This document shows positions 42,111 through 50,766 of a DNA stretch of 64,000 nucleotides, one piece after another. The notes beneath the pieces were generated by a model that was not told the origin of the DNA, did no database searches, and worked only from the letters and a program-made list of their open reading frames with translations. The position numbers were made by a program, and so were the translations under genes. Positions within the stretch are counted from its first letter, which is position 1, and every line of letters begins with the position of its first letter. Source of the DNA: Pseudomonas cerasi (GTDB lineage Bacteria > Pseudomonadota > Gammaproteobacteria > Pseudomonadales > Pseudomonadaceae). The stretch is taken from contig NZ_LT222315.1 in the NCBI RefSeq assembly GCF_900074915.1, positions 62,001 through 126,000 of the forward strand, written 5' to 3'.

Positions 42111-42761
42111 CTATTTAGTGAGTCGGCTGAAGTGATCGACAGCTGATTGGATGACTTCCATTGCCTTGGCGCGTGGGCTCCGAAATGAGGTTTCGGTTAC
42201 AGAGCGGCCCTTGTTCATTGCGTCTGCATAGCAATCTTGGTGCTGGATTGAACCAGCGAGTGTGGCGAAGCGCGTTTTTCCCAGGTACTCGCGTGCGGCA
42301 TCAGTTGCCGCATCGCGCTTTGTAGCCTTGCATAGGGCAAACACTATGCGGTCTACCGGCACGCCGTGCAGATCGGCCAAGGCGTTGGCAAGCGCAATTT
42401 GTGGGTCGAGGTCGTCTAAAGTTAGGCCCGTTGGCAGTATCAGCAAGTTGCTGGCCTTGGCGATCTTCACAGTTTCTTCGGTGGCGTTCGCCGGGCCGTC
42501 GAAAATGTATAGATCGGCATCTCCGGCGCGACTGACTGCGGTGGCCACATTGCCAAAGAGCTGTACCGGAATAGCGGGTTCGATGTTAGCCAGCAGACGG
42601 CGCTGCTGCCAGTTGGTAGCTGTAGCTTGTTTTGTGTCGAGGTCGATAATCTTAGTTTCCCAACCTGCTGCCGTGTAGGTGGTAGCAAGTGCGCGCGCGA
42701 TTGTAGATTTCCAAGCGCCGCCTTTTTGAGAGATGCAGCCGATAGCAAGAGGGGGTAGCAT
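42111..42761 (-). CDS. parA: ParA-type partition ATPase (first locus)
   Basis: A 216-residue small ParA (type Ib). The Walker A region is IGCISQKGGAWKSTIARALATTY; it contains AWKS where most ParA proteins have VGKT/S, though the deviant lysine of QKGG is kept. Walker A' is TKIIDLDTKQATATNW and Walker B is DLYIFDGPANATEE. ParA ATPases use the nucleoid as a matrix to separate plasmid copies. The gene is flanked by TTAGCTAA-type repeats on both sides. It differs clearly from the second parA at 60020-60670. Confidence 0.9.
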   Translation of the reverse strand: MLPPLAIGCISQKGGAWKSTIARALATTYTAAGWETKIIDLDTKQATATNWQQRRLLANIEPAIPVQLFGNVATAVSRAGDADLYIFDGPANATEETVKIAKASNLLILPTGLTLDDLDPQIALANALADLHGVPVDRIVFALCKATKRDAATDAAREYLGKTRFATLAGSIQHQDCYADAMNKGRSVTETSFRSPRAKAMEVIQSAVDHFSRLTK

Positions 42762-42783
42762 TTGCGGGGATTCCTTTTTATCG

Positions 42784-42869
42784 AATTAGCTAATTAGCTA
42801 AGATTAAGCAAAGTATAGCCATGATCTGGATGAGTGCAAGCAGATTATTGATTTAGCTAAATAGCTAAA
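42784..42869. repeat. TTAGCTAA repeats upstream of parA
   Basis: AATTAGCTAATTAGCTAA (42784-42801) lies 22 bases before the parA start, and TTTAGCTAAATAGCTAAA lies at 42852-42869. They share the TTAGCTAA core with the repeats on the other side of parA and at 43070-43087. They probably form the promoter operator and part of the centromere. Confidence 0.7.
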
Positions 42870-43059
42870 TCGCTAAAGGCATTAACCCACCTAGCTATGC
42901 CGATAACAGCAATTGGCCATTCATCTTATGGTCGGTTGGTTGCTCCATTGCAGCCTCGGCCGCCAGCGCTACGTAACGCTCCTACGGCTCTTAATGTTGT
43001 GGCCTTGGAACTGGCGCAAGGCCATGCCCGGCTCGACCAAGTAGACGCCTTTCTCAGAG

Positions 43060-43097
43060 TCGCGATTGCGCTAATTAGCTAATTAGCACAATCGCGA
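43060..43097. repeat. 38-bp palindrome containing the partition motif
   Basis: CGCGATTGCGCTAATTA (43061-43077) pairs with TAATTAGCACAATCGCG (43080-43096) with one mismatch, and the centre contains GCTAATTAGCTAATTAGC. It stands between parA and the resolvase gene, so it may be a partition site, a recombination site for the resolvase, or both. Confidence 0.6.
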
Positions 43098-43270
43098 GCT
43101 GACCTATTCCTGTGCTTAGCGCCGAAAAGACACAAAGGTGTAGCGGTGCAAAATGATACGGCTCAAATGGGTAGCTCTTTTCTACATAGCTCTTTAGGAT
43201 TGCTTTCTGGAGAAATGAGCCACCCCTGATAGACTCTGTCCCTTTGGGTATACCTAAATAGGCCATCTTC

Positions 43271-43912
43271 ATGACAACTCTCAATATTGCGCGGGTGTAC
43301 CTGCGTGTCAGTACCGAAAACCAGGACTTGCAGCGCCAGGAAGCGATCATTGGCAATGCGCGAGGCTCGGGCTACTACGTGGCTGCGGTCTATCGCGAAA
43401 AGGCCTCGGGCGCTCGATCCGACCGCCCCGAGCTGTTGCGCATGATCGAGGACCTGCAACCAGGTGAAGTCGTCATTGCGGAAAAGATCGATAGAATCAG
43501 CCGTCTACCTCTGACGGAAGCAGAAAAGCTTGTGGGCGCGATCAGGGCCAAGGGCGCACGCTTGGCGGTGCCCGGCATCGTTGATCTTTCGGAGTTGGCC
43601 GAGGTATCCAGTGGCGTCGCCAAGGTGGTACTGCAGGGCGTCCAAGACATGCTGTTGCGTGTGGCCTTGCAAATAGCCCGTGACGACTTTGAAGACCGCC
43701 GTGAGCGACAGCGCCAAGGCATCGACTTGGCCAAGGGCGCAGGTCGGTACGTTGGTCGTAAGCCGGATACCAAAATGCATGAACGGATCATCGCACTTAA
43801 AAACGGTGGGTGTAGCATTGCGGAGACTGCGCGACTGGCCGGGATCAGTGTCAGCCAGGTAAAGCGTGTTTGGGCACAGCGCCAGGCTAAGCTTGAGCAG
43901 ATAAAATTCTAG
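43271..43912 (+). CDS. Serine recombinase (plasmid resolvase)
   Basis: A 213-residue resolvase/invertase. The catalytic domain starts ARVYLRVSTENQDLQRQE with the nucleophilic Ser in LRVST, then KIDRISRLPLTEAEKL (Arg pair), and the C-terminal helix-turn-helix is GCSIAETARLAGISVSQVKRVW. Such enzymes resolve plasmid multimers at a nearby res site, here possibly the palindrome at 43060-43097. Full length, no frameshift. It stands apart from any transposase, so a maintenance function is more likely than transposition. Confidence 0.92.
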   Translation: MTTLNIARVYLRVSTENQDLQRQEAIIGNARGSGYYVAAVYREKASGARSDRPELLRMIEDLQPGEVVIAEKIDRISRLPLTEAEKLVGAIRAKGARLAVPGIVDLSELAEVSSGVAKVVLQGVQDMLLRVALQIARDDFEDRRERQRQGIDLAKGAGRYVGRKPDTKMHERIIALKNGGCSIAETARLAGISVSQVKRVWAQRQAKLEQIKF

Positions 43913-44059
43913 CCGGCACGAGAGTCTGTCTACCGTCAGCAGTGCTTACCGTACGTTTTTTTCGGAACTCTGCGGGCTATCATACTTAATTCTTTGTAGA
44001 ATAACGGCATCTTGCCACCCATGAGCCGTCAGGCTTTTTCCAAGGATTGAGGAAGTTTG

Positions 44060-45055
44060 ATGAACGCTTTGATGACAGCCATCTGTATAGCGTGGGCTGG
44101 GTTTTTCTTTCTGTTTTATCGTGGACTCTATCACCGGCATGTTCGTCATGCTGCGTATGCCGAGTTTGCACGGGCCACGTTCACGGCAGTGCAAGCTCAT
44201 TTCCCCGAGTTGAAATCTAAAAGCACGAGCCTCGTTATCGACAAAGGCTTTGGGATCAAAGATGACGAAGCTTGGCAGGAGGCGCTTCATACTTTCATTT
44301 CGCATCGAGTTGTTTCTGAGCTGAGCCCCAGGACCAGAGAGGCTTTGAAAGCGTCACCGAGTGCCAGCAAGGTTTTCTCTACGTTGACTGTCAACCTAGT
44401 GCTGTCACTTATCGCGCATCAGAGCATGCCTGATACCTACAACATCACCGAAGCTATCGCCTCGATTGAGGAGCCCGAGGACCCAATTGCATTTCTAACC
44501 GGTACGCCTAAATTCAAGCCGAAGAAGGAGGTATTGACCCGCTTGGCGGTTGCGGTGTTGGCAGTCGGACTTATGGGAGGGACATCACCTTCAAATGCAG
44601 CCAGTGGAGAAGCTTTTTCCCCTCTATCTGCATGCAGCGCGCTTGCCGATATCGACGGTTTTCAGCCAAACAAAAGCGGCTACGTTGAGCTTTACGATGG
44701 CATTTTCTCTTGCGCCACACCTTACAAGGAGTTGGGAAACCAAGCGTTGCCTAACAACATAGCGCTGTATGGCAAAGGAAATGCAAGCGAAGTCACGCGT
44801 GTGAAATTGATGCTTAACGTCAATGTTTCCTCACATGGGGCCCAAGACGCCAAACTTTTGGCAAGCCTCTGCACGCAGATGATAACCAACGTCACTGGGA
44901 TTTCGGCTTCCGATCTAGAACAGAAAATAGCCCAGGGCAAGCCTTTCAAACAGCCTTTCCACGGTTATAACGCGTACCTAGATAGGACTGTATGGAAAAC
45001 AGGGAAAGGCTACGAGCTTAACTGCGGTATTGCTACGCTGAATAACAAGGAGTAA
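44060..45055 (+). CDS. Unknown membrane/exported protein, 331 aa
   Basis: An N-terminal span (MTAICIAWAGFFFLFYRGLYH) is followed by a helical cytoplasmic-looking part of about 120 residues, then a second hydrophobic stretch near residue 160 (VLTRLAVAVLAVGLMGGTSPSNAA) and a C-terminal domain with paired cysteines (SPLSACSALADIDGF, GIFSCATPYK, ASLCTQMITNV, YELNCGIATL). It reads as one protein with two segments separated by a membrane pass. The stop is directly followed by the next gene with AAGGAG between. No family recognised with confidence. Confidence 0.65.
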   Translation: MNALMTAICIAWAGFFFLFYRGLYHRHVRHAAYAEFARATFTAVQAHFPELKSKSTSLVIDKGFGIKDDEAWQEALHTFISHRVVSELSPRTREALKASPSASKVFSTLTVNLVLSLIAHQSMPDTYNITEAIASIEEPEDPIAFLTGTPKFKPKKEVLTRLAVAVLAVGLMGGTSPSNAASGEAFSPLSACSALADIDGFQPNKSGYVELYDGIFSCATPYKELGNQALPNNIALYGKGNASEVTRVKLMLNVNVSSHGAQDAKLLASLCTQMITNVTGISASDLEQKIAQGKPFKQPFHGYNAYLDRTVWKTGKGYELNCGIATLNNKE

Positions 45056-45058
45056 GTG

Positions 45059-46090
45059 ATGTTCTCAATTATGCTCAGCGGCGTACCGCACGGAATAAAT
45101 CCACGGTGGTGGGTTGTCACAGGCGTAATAACTGCGTTGGGAGTGAACGTTTTTGCGTCAAGCTGGATCTCCGGTTTGATGCTGATATGTCTTGCCATTT
45201 TGATCAGCCCCCCAGTCTACGACCGCTTGCTGGTGGCCATCAAAGTCGGGGATCCGCTCCACTTGCGGATGTTGGTCGTCCTGATAGGTCTGACTGCTTC
45301 TACGTATGTGCTGAACGTTCACACCTCACGTATGGAGGATCAGCGCGTCGCTACAGCCAAAGCAGAGCAGGATCGTACGGATCAACTCGAACGTGAAGCC
45401 AGCGCAGCAGTTGCACACGCAAAGATTGAGAGCACCCGGCAGTTCTACCTAACCAACAAATCTTCGATATTGCGAGAAATGGCTACCGCGCTTGACTCGA
45501 GAGACGTCAATAAAGCAACCGCCATCAACGCCAGATATGCCTCTGTTATTACGGATCCTGAGTATCTGGTGCTGCAGCAGAAGCTGGCGAGACTCGCTGC
45601 TGAGATGGCTCAGGCCACGCGTGAGCAAGAGCGTAAGGACAATATTGCGGGACTGCTTAACGATCTCAAAACTGTAGACGCCGCCGATTACACCAAAGCA
45701 ATGTCACTCTACACCTCACTGCTTGAGCTTGAACCCGCCAACAAGACATACCAGCAAAGTCTTGAACGCTTCAAGAAAGCTGAAGCTTCACGTCAGGCGA
45801 AAATCGAGGCCGATCAACAGGCCGCAGCGGCGCGTGCTTCACGCACTAAACAGATCGAAAGCCAGTTCAGCCAATGGGATGGTTCGCACCGAACATTTGA
45901 GAGGCTGATCAAACAGGCCATGAATGATCCCGACAGCTATGAACACGTCGACACCCGATACGTAGATAAGGGTAAATTTATCCGGGTCTACTCCACGTTT
46001 AGAGGTAAAAACGCCTTTGGAGGGACTGTCAAAAATACCCGAATAGCTGACTTTGACATTGATGGAAATTTCTTGCGAGAAGTCGAATAG
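45059..46090 (+). CDS. Unknown membrane-anchored coiled-coil protein, 343 aa
   Basis: Two or three N-terminal spans (WWVVTGVITALGVNVFASSWISGLMLICLAIL, LRMLVVLIGLTASTYVL) are followed by a long charged helical region (AKAEQDRTDQLEREASAAVAHAK ... ASRQAKIEADQQAAAARASR). A small C-terminal domain (IKQAMNDPDSYEHVDTRYVDKG, FRGKNAFGGTVKNTRIADFDIDGN) closes the protein and is of a type seen at the end of many uncharacterised proteins. AAGGAG precedes the ATG at 45059. It forms a two-gene unit with the upstream gene. Function unknown. Confidence 0.65.
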   Translation: MFSIMLSGVPHGINPRWWVVTGVITALGVNVFASSWISGLMLICLAILISPPVYDRLLVAIKVGDPLHLRMLVVLIGLTASTYVLNVHTSRMEDQRVATAKAEQDRTDQLEREASAAVAHAKIESTRQFYLTNKSSILREMATALDSRDVNKATAINARYASVITDPEYLVLQQKLARLAAEMAQATREQERKDNIAGLLNDLKTVDAADYTKAMSLYTSLLELEPANKTYQQSLERFKKAEASRQAKIEADQQAAAARASRTKQIESQFSQWDGSHRTFERLIKQAMNDPDSYEHVDTRYVDKGKFIRVYSTFRGKNAFGGTVKNTRIADFDIDGNFLREVE

Positions 46091-46483
46091 AGTAGTGTCG
46101 AGCAGCCAACAGAATCCCCACGGCCGCGCCATACGGGGCGGCCAGTCTGCAGTTTAAAGAGTTGTCATGCAGTTGATTGAGGTGACGCAGTCAAGCAGGT
46201 GATTGGCTAGAATAACGCAAATGCTCGTCTGAAAGACGGGTGGACACTGCTGGCCGTGGTGTCTGCAAGCTTGAACAATGGCTCAGCGTCGGCGATGTAC
46301 GTGCTAGGTAAATCTGGGCCTGTTGAGCAGGAGCCGGAAAAAGACGGGAAAGCGATGATCGGTGAATAATCCTGCCGCAGCGGGTGATGTCTACCACTTT
46401 CAATCCCAATGCACTATCTTGCGAGAGGAGCCCACAGCCGCCCAAATTTGGCATCATGCCGCCGCTCAGTACCTTTCAAAACG

Positions 46484-46513
46484 AAAAAACCCGCCTATTA
46501 GGGCGGGTTTTTT
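46484..46513. terminator. Bidirectional terminator
   Basis: AAAAAACCCGCC (46484-46495) pairs with GGCGGGTTTTTT (46502-46513) around a 6-base loop. It can stop transcripts from the membrane-protein pair on the left. Confidence 0.85.
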
Positions 46514-46666
46514 CTAGGCCTCGAAGGCACTAGGTGTAGCAAAGGGCTCAAAGGCCAGTGACCAAATAATAGCAATCACACAGTGGTTATGTCAATCACC
46601 CAGCATCACTACCTGTAGCGGCTCGCGTTTGAAAACACGCGTGCTCGCAATCAGCGCACTTTTCGG

Positions 46667-46778
46667 CTCAGATTAACTGCGACTGGCGCAGTCCTCTGGC
46701 TCACATTAGCTGCGAGCGAGCTTGCATTCAGCTGCGTCTGCTTGCATTACATCGCTGGCAACTCACATTAGCTGCGAA
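46667..46778. repeat. Three copies of a 17-bp CTCACATTAGCTGCGA-type repeat
   Basis: Copies at 46667-46683 (two changes), 46700-46716 and 46762-46778, in direct orientation, with a partial further copy (CATTCAGCTGCG) near 46726. Origin unknown. Confidence 0.6.
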
Positions 46779-47006
46779 TGAAAATGAGCGAAGCAGGTCG
46801 GCAAGTCAGCCGCGAGCATTTTGTCGTGCAGCTCGAGCGCAGGCGGATGAACACGTTAGTGAGCAGCGTTTTGATCTGATTGGCCTAGCGTCGAATTGCT
46901 CCACCAGATCGTTTATGCGGAAGCAATGACAAATCAGGATGGCCATATGTCCACATCAGCGTGGAGCTTCTTGAGCGACATATCCGCCAGTTGTGAATCT
47001 TTCTTC

Positions 47007-47034
47007 GGAACCCACAAGCCCTGATGACCACATA
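47007..47034 (+). promoter_or_regulatory. HRP box (HrpL-dependent promoter) for matE-iaaL
   Basis: GGAACC at 47007-47012 and CCACATA at 47028-47034 are separated by 15 bases, an exact match to the GGAACC-N15/16-CCACNNA element used by the HrpL sigma factor of P. syringae. It lies 194 bases upstream of matE, so matE and iaaL are expected to be induced with the type III secretion regulon. Confidence 0.9.
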
Positions 47035-47227
47035 TTATGCCCTGTACGAAAGTCCGGGAGTGGGGTTCATGCAAGGCAAAAAAGGCGAGGAAGCGGATTT
47101 TACGGATTGTAAATGAGTTTCGAGCTTGTTTTTAACGCAGCATCCCGGAGCGCAGCCACTTTTCATATAGAGCTTGAGGTGATGCAATGCCGTTGCTCAT
47201 CTGGGATCAGTGAGAAGATGAGGATCA

Positions 47228-48604
47228 ATGGTAGTTACCAAAGCAGTCTTCACCAAGGGGTCGATGTTGCGGCATGTTGTATTCATGACCAGCACCAGTG
47301 CGACCAGCCTGCTGTCGATCTTTCTGATCGAAGTGCTGACCGTGGTTTACATCGCGATGCTGCGTGACGACAGTTTGCTGGCTGCGTTCGCTGTAGCCAA
47401 AACCCTGATGTTCTTCCTCATTTCGATGATCCTAGGCATCGCCGTGGCGGTCTCGACAACGGTTTCGAGAAGCTTGGGCAGCGGCGTGCCGGATCAAGCT
47501 AGACGCCTCGCCAGTAGTGGTGTGCTGCTTGGCAGCATGGCTGCCATTTGTGGCGCTGCGCTTGAGCTGGTAGTTCTCGACCAAGCCATCCGCATGTTGG
47601 GCGGAGAGGGCAACAGTTTTACAGCGGCGCGTGAGTATCTGTGGCTAACCCTTCCGGCTTCGGTGCTGGTCGCTGTCGAGCAGCTATGCGTGCAGATACT
47701 GCGCAGTGCAGGCTTCGGCAAACAGGCGATGTGGACCCTGCTGACGGCGACGGCCGCCGTTGCCATCGCAGATCCGCTGCTTATTTTGGTGTTCGATCTG
47801 GGCCTGGTGGGTGCCGGCATCGCCTACCTGATATCGAGCCTGATATCGGCCTGTCTGGGGTTTTACTACGTTCACCGAGTCGCCCATCTGACCTGTCGGG
47901 TCAGCCTGAAGAACCTGTCAGGTGACATCAGAAATATCGGGCGAACCGCCTTGCCAGCGGTGATTGGCAACCTGGCGACTCCAGTGGGCATGGCATACGT
48001 AATGGCTGCGATGGCGCCGTTCGGGTCTCAGGCGCTGGCGACTATCGGGGTGATCGACAGGGTCATTCAGGTTGCTTTTTGTATCGTGTTCGCCTTGCCC
48101 GGTGCGCTGATCCCGATACTGGGGCAAAACCTGGGCGCAATGAACACTGCTCGCGTGTCGCAAGCCATAAAGATGACGTACGGATTGTTGATCGGCTACG
48201 GCTCAGTGACCTCGCTGTTACTCATTCTGCTCGCTGAGCCATTAGCCAGCTTGTTTCATGTCGCCGGTGAAGGCCAGGTCGTGTTCTTCGCGTTCTGCCG
48301 ATGGGGCGGCCTGCTCTGGACCCTGATAGGGCTCCAGTTCATCGCCACCTCCATCTTTCTCAGCGTAGGAAGGCCGATGTACGTAACGCTGTTCGGCTGG
48401 CTACGCGCTAGCCTGGGAACCGTACCGTTCGTGTGGTACGGCGCACAGGCATTTGGCAGCGTCGGGGTGATGCTCGGGCAACTACTGGGCAACACAGTAG
48501 TGGCCTTTTGTGCCTGCTGGGTAGCCCATCTGCTCATGAAAAAGATACCGAGCAACAAGGCCAACTTCATAGGGAACCGATCCCTCCATCGGGGTAACTC
48601 ATAG
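47228..48604 (+). CDS. matE: MATE-family efflux transporter
   Basis: A 458-residue polytopic protein with twelve spans in two six-helix halves, typical of MATE cation antiporters (SNLLSIFLIEVL-like start; AVSTTVSRSLGSG; NLATPVGMAYVMAAMAPFGSQALA; LPGALIPILGQNLGAM). In P. syringae and P. savastanoi a MATE gene precedes iaaL in an HrpL-regulated unit, the same arrangement as here. The ATG at 47228 has GAGG five bases upstream. Its substrate is not established; export of an auxin conjugate or plant compound is possible. Confidence 0.92.
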   Translation: MVVTKAVFTKGSMLRHVVFMTSTSATSLLSIFLIEVLTVVYIAMLRDDSLLAAFAVAKTLMFFLISMILGIAVAVSTTVSRSLGSGVPDQARRLASSGVLLGSMAAICGAALELVVLDQAIRMLGGEGNSFTAAREYLWLTLPASVLVAVEQLCVQILRSAGFGKQAMWTLLTATAAVAIADPLLILVFDLGLVGAGIAYLISSLISACLGFYYVHRVAHLTCRVSLKNLSGDIRNIGRTALPAVIGNLATPVGMAYVMAAMAPFGSQALATIGVIDRVIQVAFCIVFALPGALIPILGQNLGAMNTARVSQAIKMTYGLLIGYGSVTSLLLILLAEPLASLFHVAGEGQVVFFAFCRWGGLLWTLIGLQFIATSIFLSVGRPMYVTLFGWLRASLGTVPFVWYGAQAFGSVGVMLGQLLGNTVVAFCACWVAHLLMKKIPSNKANFIGNRSLHRGNS

Positions 48605-48686
48605 CCCACGCTTTGCCCACCCTTCGCCGCCGAGGGGGAAGGCAGGTCGTACAGATAATCAAAAAAATGGACTATAGAGGACTCTC

Positions 48687-49874
48687 ATGACTGCCTACGA
48701 TGTAGAAAAGGAATGGAGCAGAATTTCCAATACTGCCGCTAAAACCCACCAGAACAATGACTTTGAAGGTTTCACCTACCAGGACTTCAGAACCCACGTA
48801 CCGATCATGGACAAGGAAGGCTTCGCGGCACAAACCGAACGCTGCCTTGAGCGCAACGAGCGAAACTGCCTGATCGGCTTTACCAGTGGCACCAGCGGCA
48901 ACCTCAAACGCTGTTATTACTACTACGACTGCGAAGTCGATGAAGACAGCTCACGCTCCAACGTCTTTCGCAGCAACGGCTTTATTCAACCCGGTGATCG
49001 CTGCGCCAACCTGTTCACCATCAACCTGTTTTCTGCCCTGAACAACATCACCACCATGATGGCCGGCAACTGCGGGGCGCATGTAGTGTCGGTGGGTGAC
49101 ATCACCCTGCTGACCAAGAGTCACTTCGAGGCACTCAACTCGATCAAGCTCAACGTACTGCTTGGCGTACCCTCGACCATCCTGCAGTTCATCGATGCCA
49201 TGCAACAGCACGGCGTGCACATCGACATCGAAAAGGTCGTCTTCAATGGCAAGGGCCTGAAAACCTTCCAGAAGAAAATCATCAGGGAAGCCTTTGGCGA
49301 ACAGGTTTCCATCGTCGGTGTGTATGGCAGTTCCGAGGGCGGCATTCTGGGGTTCACCAACAGCCCTTGCCACACCGAATACGAGTTTCTGTCCGACAAG
49401 TATTTCATCGAAAAAGAAGGCGACAGCATCCTCATCACCTCGCTGACCCGCGAGAACTTCACACCGCTGCTCAGGTATCGCCTGGGAGACACCGCCACCC
49501 TTTCGATGAAGGGCGACAAGCTCTACCTGACCGACATCCAGCGAGAGGACATGAGCTTCAACTTCATGGGCAACCTCATCGGTCTGGGCATCATTCAGCA
49601 AGCGATCAAACAGACACTGGGCCGCACGCTGGAAATCCAGGTCCACCTGTCAGTGACTGACGCGCGCAAGGAACTGGTGACTGTTTTCGTTCAGGCCTCG
49701 GAAGTTGACGAAGATGAACGCGCCAGAATCGAAACCGCCATCGCCGATATTCCGGACATCAACGAGGCCTATCAGAAAGACCAGGGCAGCGTGCTGGTTG
49801 TGCGCAAGGATGCCAGAGAGTACGCCGTCTCGGAGCGAGGCAAAATGCTCTACATCATTGACCGCAGGAATTGA
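48687..49874 (+). CDS. iaaL: Indoleacetate-lysine ligase IaaL
   Basis: A 395-residue adenylate-forming enzyme that matches P. savastanoi IaaL along its whole length (MTAYDVEKEWSRISNTAAK ... SERGKMLYIIDRRN). The ATP-binding loop is LIGFTSGTSGNLKR and a second motif is VGVYGSSEGGILGF; LLRYRLGDTATL is the hinge region. It joins indole-3-acetic acid to the epsilon amino group of lysine, lowering free auxin and influencing virulence. It follows matE by 82 bases under the same HRP box and ends before a terminator. No damage seen. Confidence 0.97.
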   Translation: MTAYDVEKEWSRISNTAAKTHQNNDFEGFTYQDFRTHVPIMDKEGFAAQTERCLERNERNCLIGFTSGTSGNLKRCYYYYDCEVDEDSSRSNVFRSNGFIQPGDRCANLFTINLFSALNNITTMMAGNCGAHVVSVGDITLLTKSHFEALNSIKLNVLLGVPSTILQFIDAMQQHGVHIDIEKVVFNGKGLKTFQKKIIREAFGEQVSIVGVYGSSEGGILGFTNSPCHTEYEFLSDKYFIEKEGDSILITSLTRENFTPLLRYRLGDTATLSMKGDKLYLTDIQREDMSFNFMGNLIGLGIIQQAIKQTLGRTLEIQVHLSVTDARKELVTVFVQASEVDEDERARIETAIADIPDINEAYQKDQGSVLVVRKDAREYAVSERGKMLYIIDRRN

Positions 49875-49900
49875 ATGGCTGATGTGAAAGCATGAACACG

Positions 49901-49941
49901 CTGCACCGACGGTGCCTTTGGCTGTGTCGGTGCAGTTTTTT
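49901..49941 (+). terminator. Terminator after iaaL
   Basis: CTGCACCGAC (49901-49910) pairs with GTCGGTGCAG (49926-49935) and is followed by six T residues. Confidence 0.88.
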
Positions 49942-50049
49942 GGAGGATTCGGAAGCGTCAGAGGTCAGAGTCCACGAAACTGAAACGAACAGACTAATAT
50001 TTACAGGCCTCTGTAGCATGATTATCCGTCAACCTGACAGGCCCCGCCT

Positions 50050-50112
50050 CGCATCACCTCAGTTAAAGACGTTGCACGATTGACCGGTGTGTCCCTGGGG
50101 TCGGTTCAGGCT
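50050..50112 (+). pseudogene. Fragment of a LacI-type DNA-binding domain
   Basis: One frame reads ITSVKDVARLTGVSLGSVQA, closely resembling the helix-turn-helix start of LacI-family repressors (xxVKDVARxAGVSxGTV). There is a stop codon in frame shortly upstream and no start, and the other end is cut by the Tn3 remnant at 50113. It is too short to be more than a scrap of an interrupted gene. Confidence 0.45.
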
Positions 50113-50129
50113 GGGGGCGAAATGACACG

Positions 50130-50378
50130 CTAAGCCGTTTCGCGATGCCTGCGGACAATTTCAGTGACGGTGTTCTTGCTAATACCAAGATCTCGGGCAA
50201 TCCATCTGTAACTGCGACCTGCTTCAATCGCTTCGATGACTTTGGGGTAAAGTTTGTCGGATTTCGGGCGCACGCCTACTTGCCGCCCGAGCTTACGCCC
50301 TCGGGCACGAGAAGCGGCGAGGCCTGACTTGACTCGTTCACTGATGAGATCGCGCTCGAACTCCGCGATGCCGGAGCG
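50130..50378 (-). pseudogene. tnpR: Resolvase 3' fragment (Tn3 remnant)
   Basis: About 80 residues of a serine recombinase C-terminal part: AEFERDLISERVKSGLAASRARGRKLGRQVG, followed by the helix-turn-helix GRSYRWIARDLGISKNTVTEIVRRH. The catalytic domain with the active serine is missing; the frame upstream comes from the tnpA side. Not functional. Confidence 0.85.
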
Positions 50379-50388
50379 GCGCGCCCAG

Positions 50389-50676
50389 ATCGGCCTTAAC
50401 AAGGGTGAGGCTCACCATGCTCTCAAGAATGCGTTGCGCATCGGCCGCCAGGGCGAAATACGTGACCGCACAAGCGAAGGGCAGCATTACCTGATTGCTG
50501 GGCTCAACCTGCTCACCGCAATCATTATCTACTGGAACACCATCCACATCGGTCACGCGGTCGCTGAACGACAAAGGGAAGGGCTAGATGTGCCACCCGA
50601 ACTTCTGGCACACATCTCTCCGCTTGGTTGGGCTCACATATTACTGACAGGCGAATATCTCTGGCCCAAGCCGTAA
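50389..50676 (+). pseudogene. tnpA: Tn3 transposase C-terminal fragment
   Basis: The last 95 residues of a Tn3-type transposase: GLNKGEAHHALKNALRIGRQGEI (containing the end of the catalytic domain), YLIAGLNLLTAIIIYWNTIHIG and HISPLGWAHILLTGEYLWP. The rest is deleted. It differs in sequence from the tnpA at the left window edge. Confidence 0.88.
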
Positions 50677-50766
50677 GTTCTTAACGTGTCATTTCGCCCC
50701 CTGTAGTGGTCTAATGATTCCGGACACTCATTTAGGCGAGAATATCGCCAGATATAGAGGTGTCTG

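Larger units (their letters stand above)
46091..47006. other. 900-bp gene-free region with terminator and repeats
   Basis: No convincing gene is visible. It contains the terminator at 46484-46513 and three copies of a CTCACATTAGCTGCGA-like sequence (46667, 46700, 46762). The rest shows no recognisable feature; it may be a graveyard of mobile-element debris ahead of the virulence unit. Confidence 0.5.
50113..50701. mobile_element. Tn3-family deletion derivative with both terminal repeats
   Basis: GGGGGCGAAATGACACGCTAAG at 50113-50134 and its inverted counterpart CTTAACGTGTCATTTCGCCCCC at 50680-50701 are the two ends of one Tn3-type element. Inside are only the 3' end of a resolvase gene (minus strand) and the 3' end of tnpA (plus strand), joined near 50385. 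The two genes originally lay on opposite arms, so a large internal deletion occurred. The ends are still usable in trans. Confidence 0.8.

Noticed and set aside
42897..43082. 61-codon plus-strand frame between parA and the resolvase
   Set aside because: Runs into the long palindrome and has no ribosome site; the region is better explained as regulatory repeats.
46191..46457. 88-codon minus-strand frame in the gene-free zone
   Set aside because: No ribosome site, no recognisable motif, biased composition.
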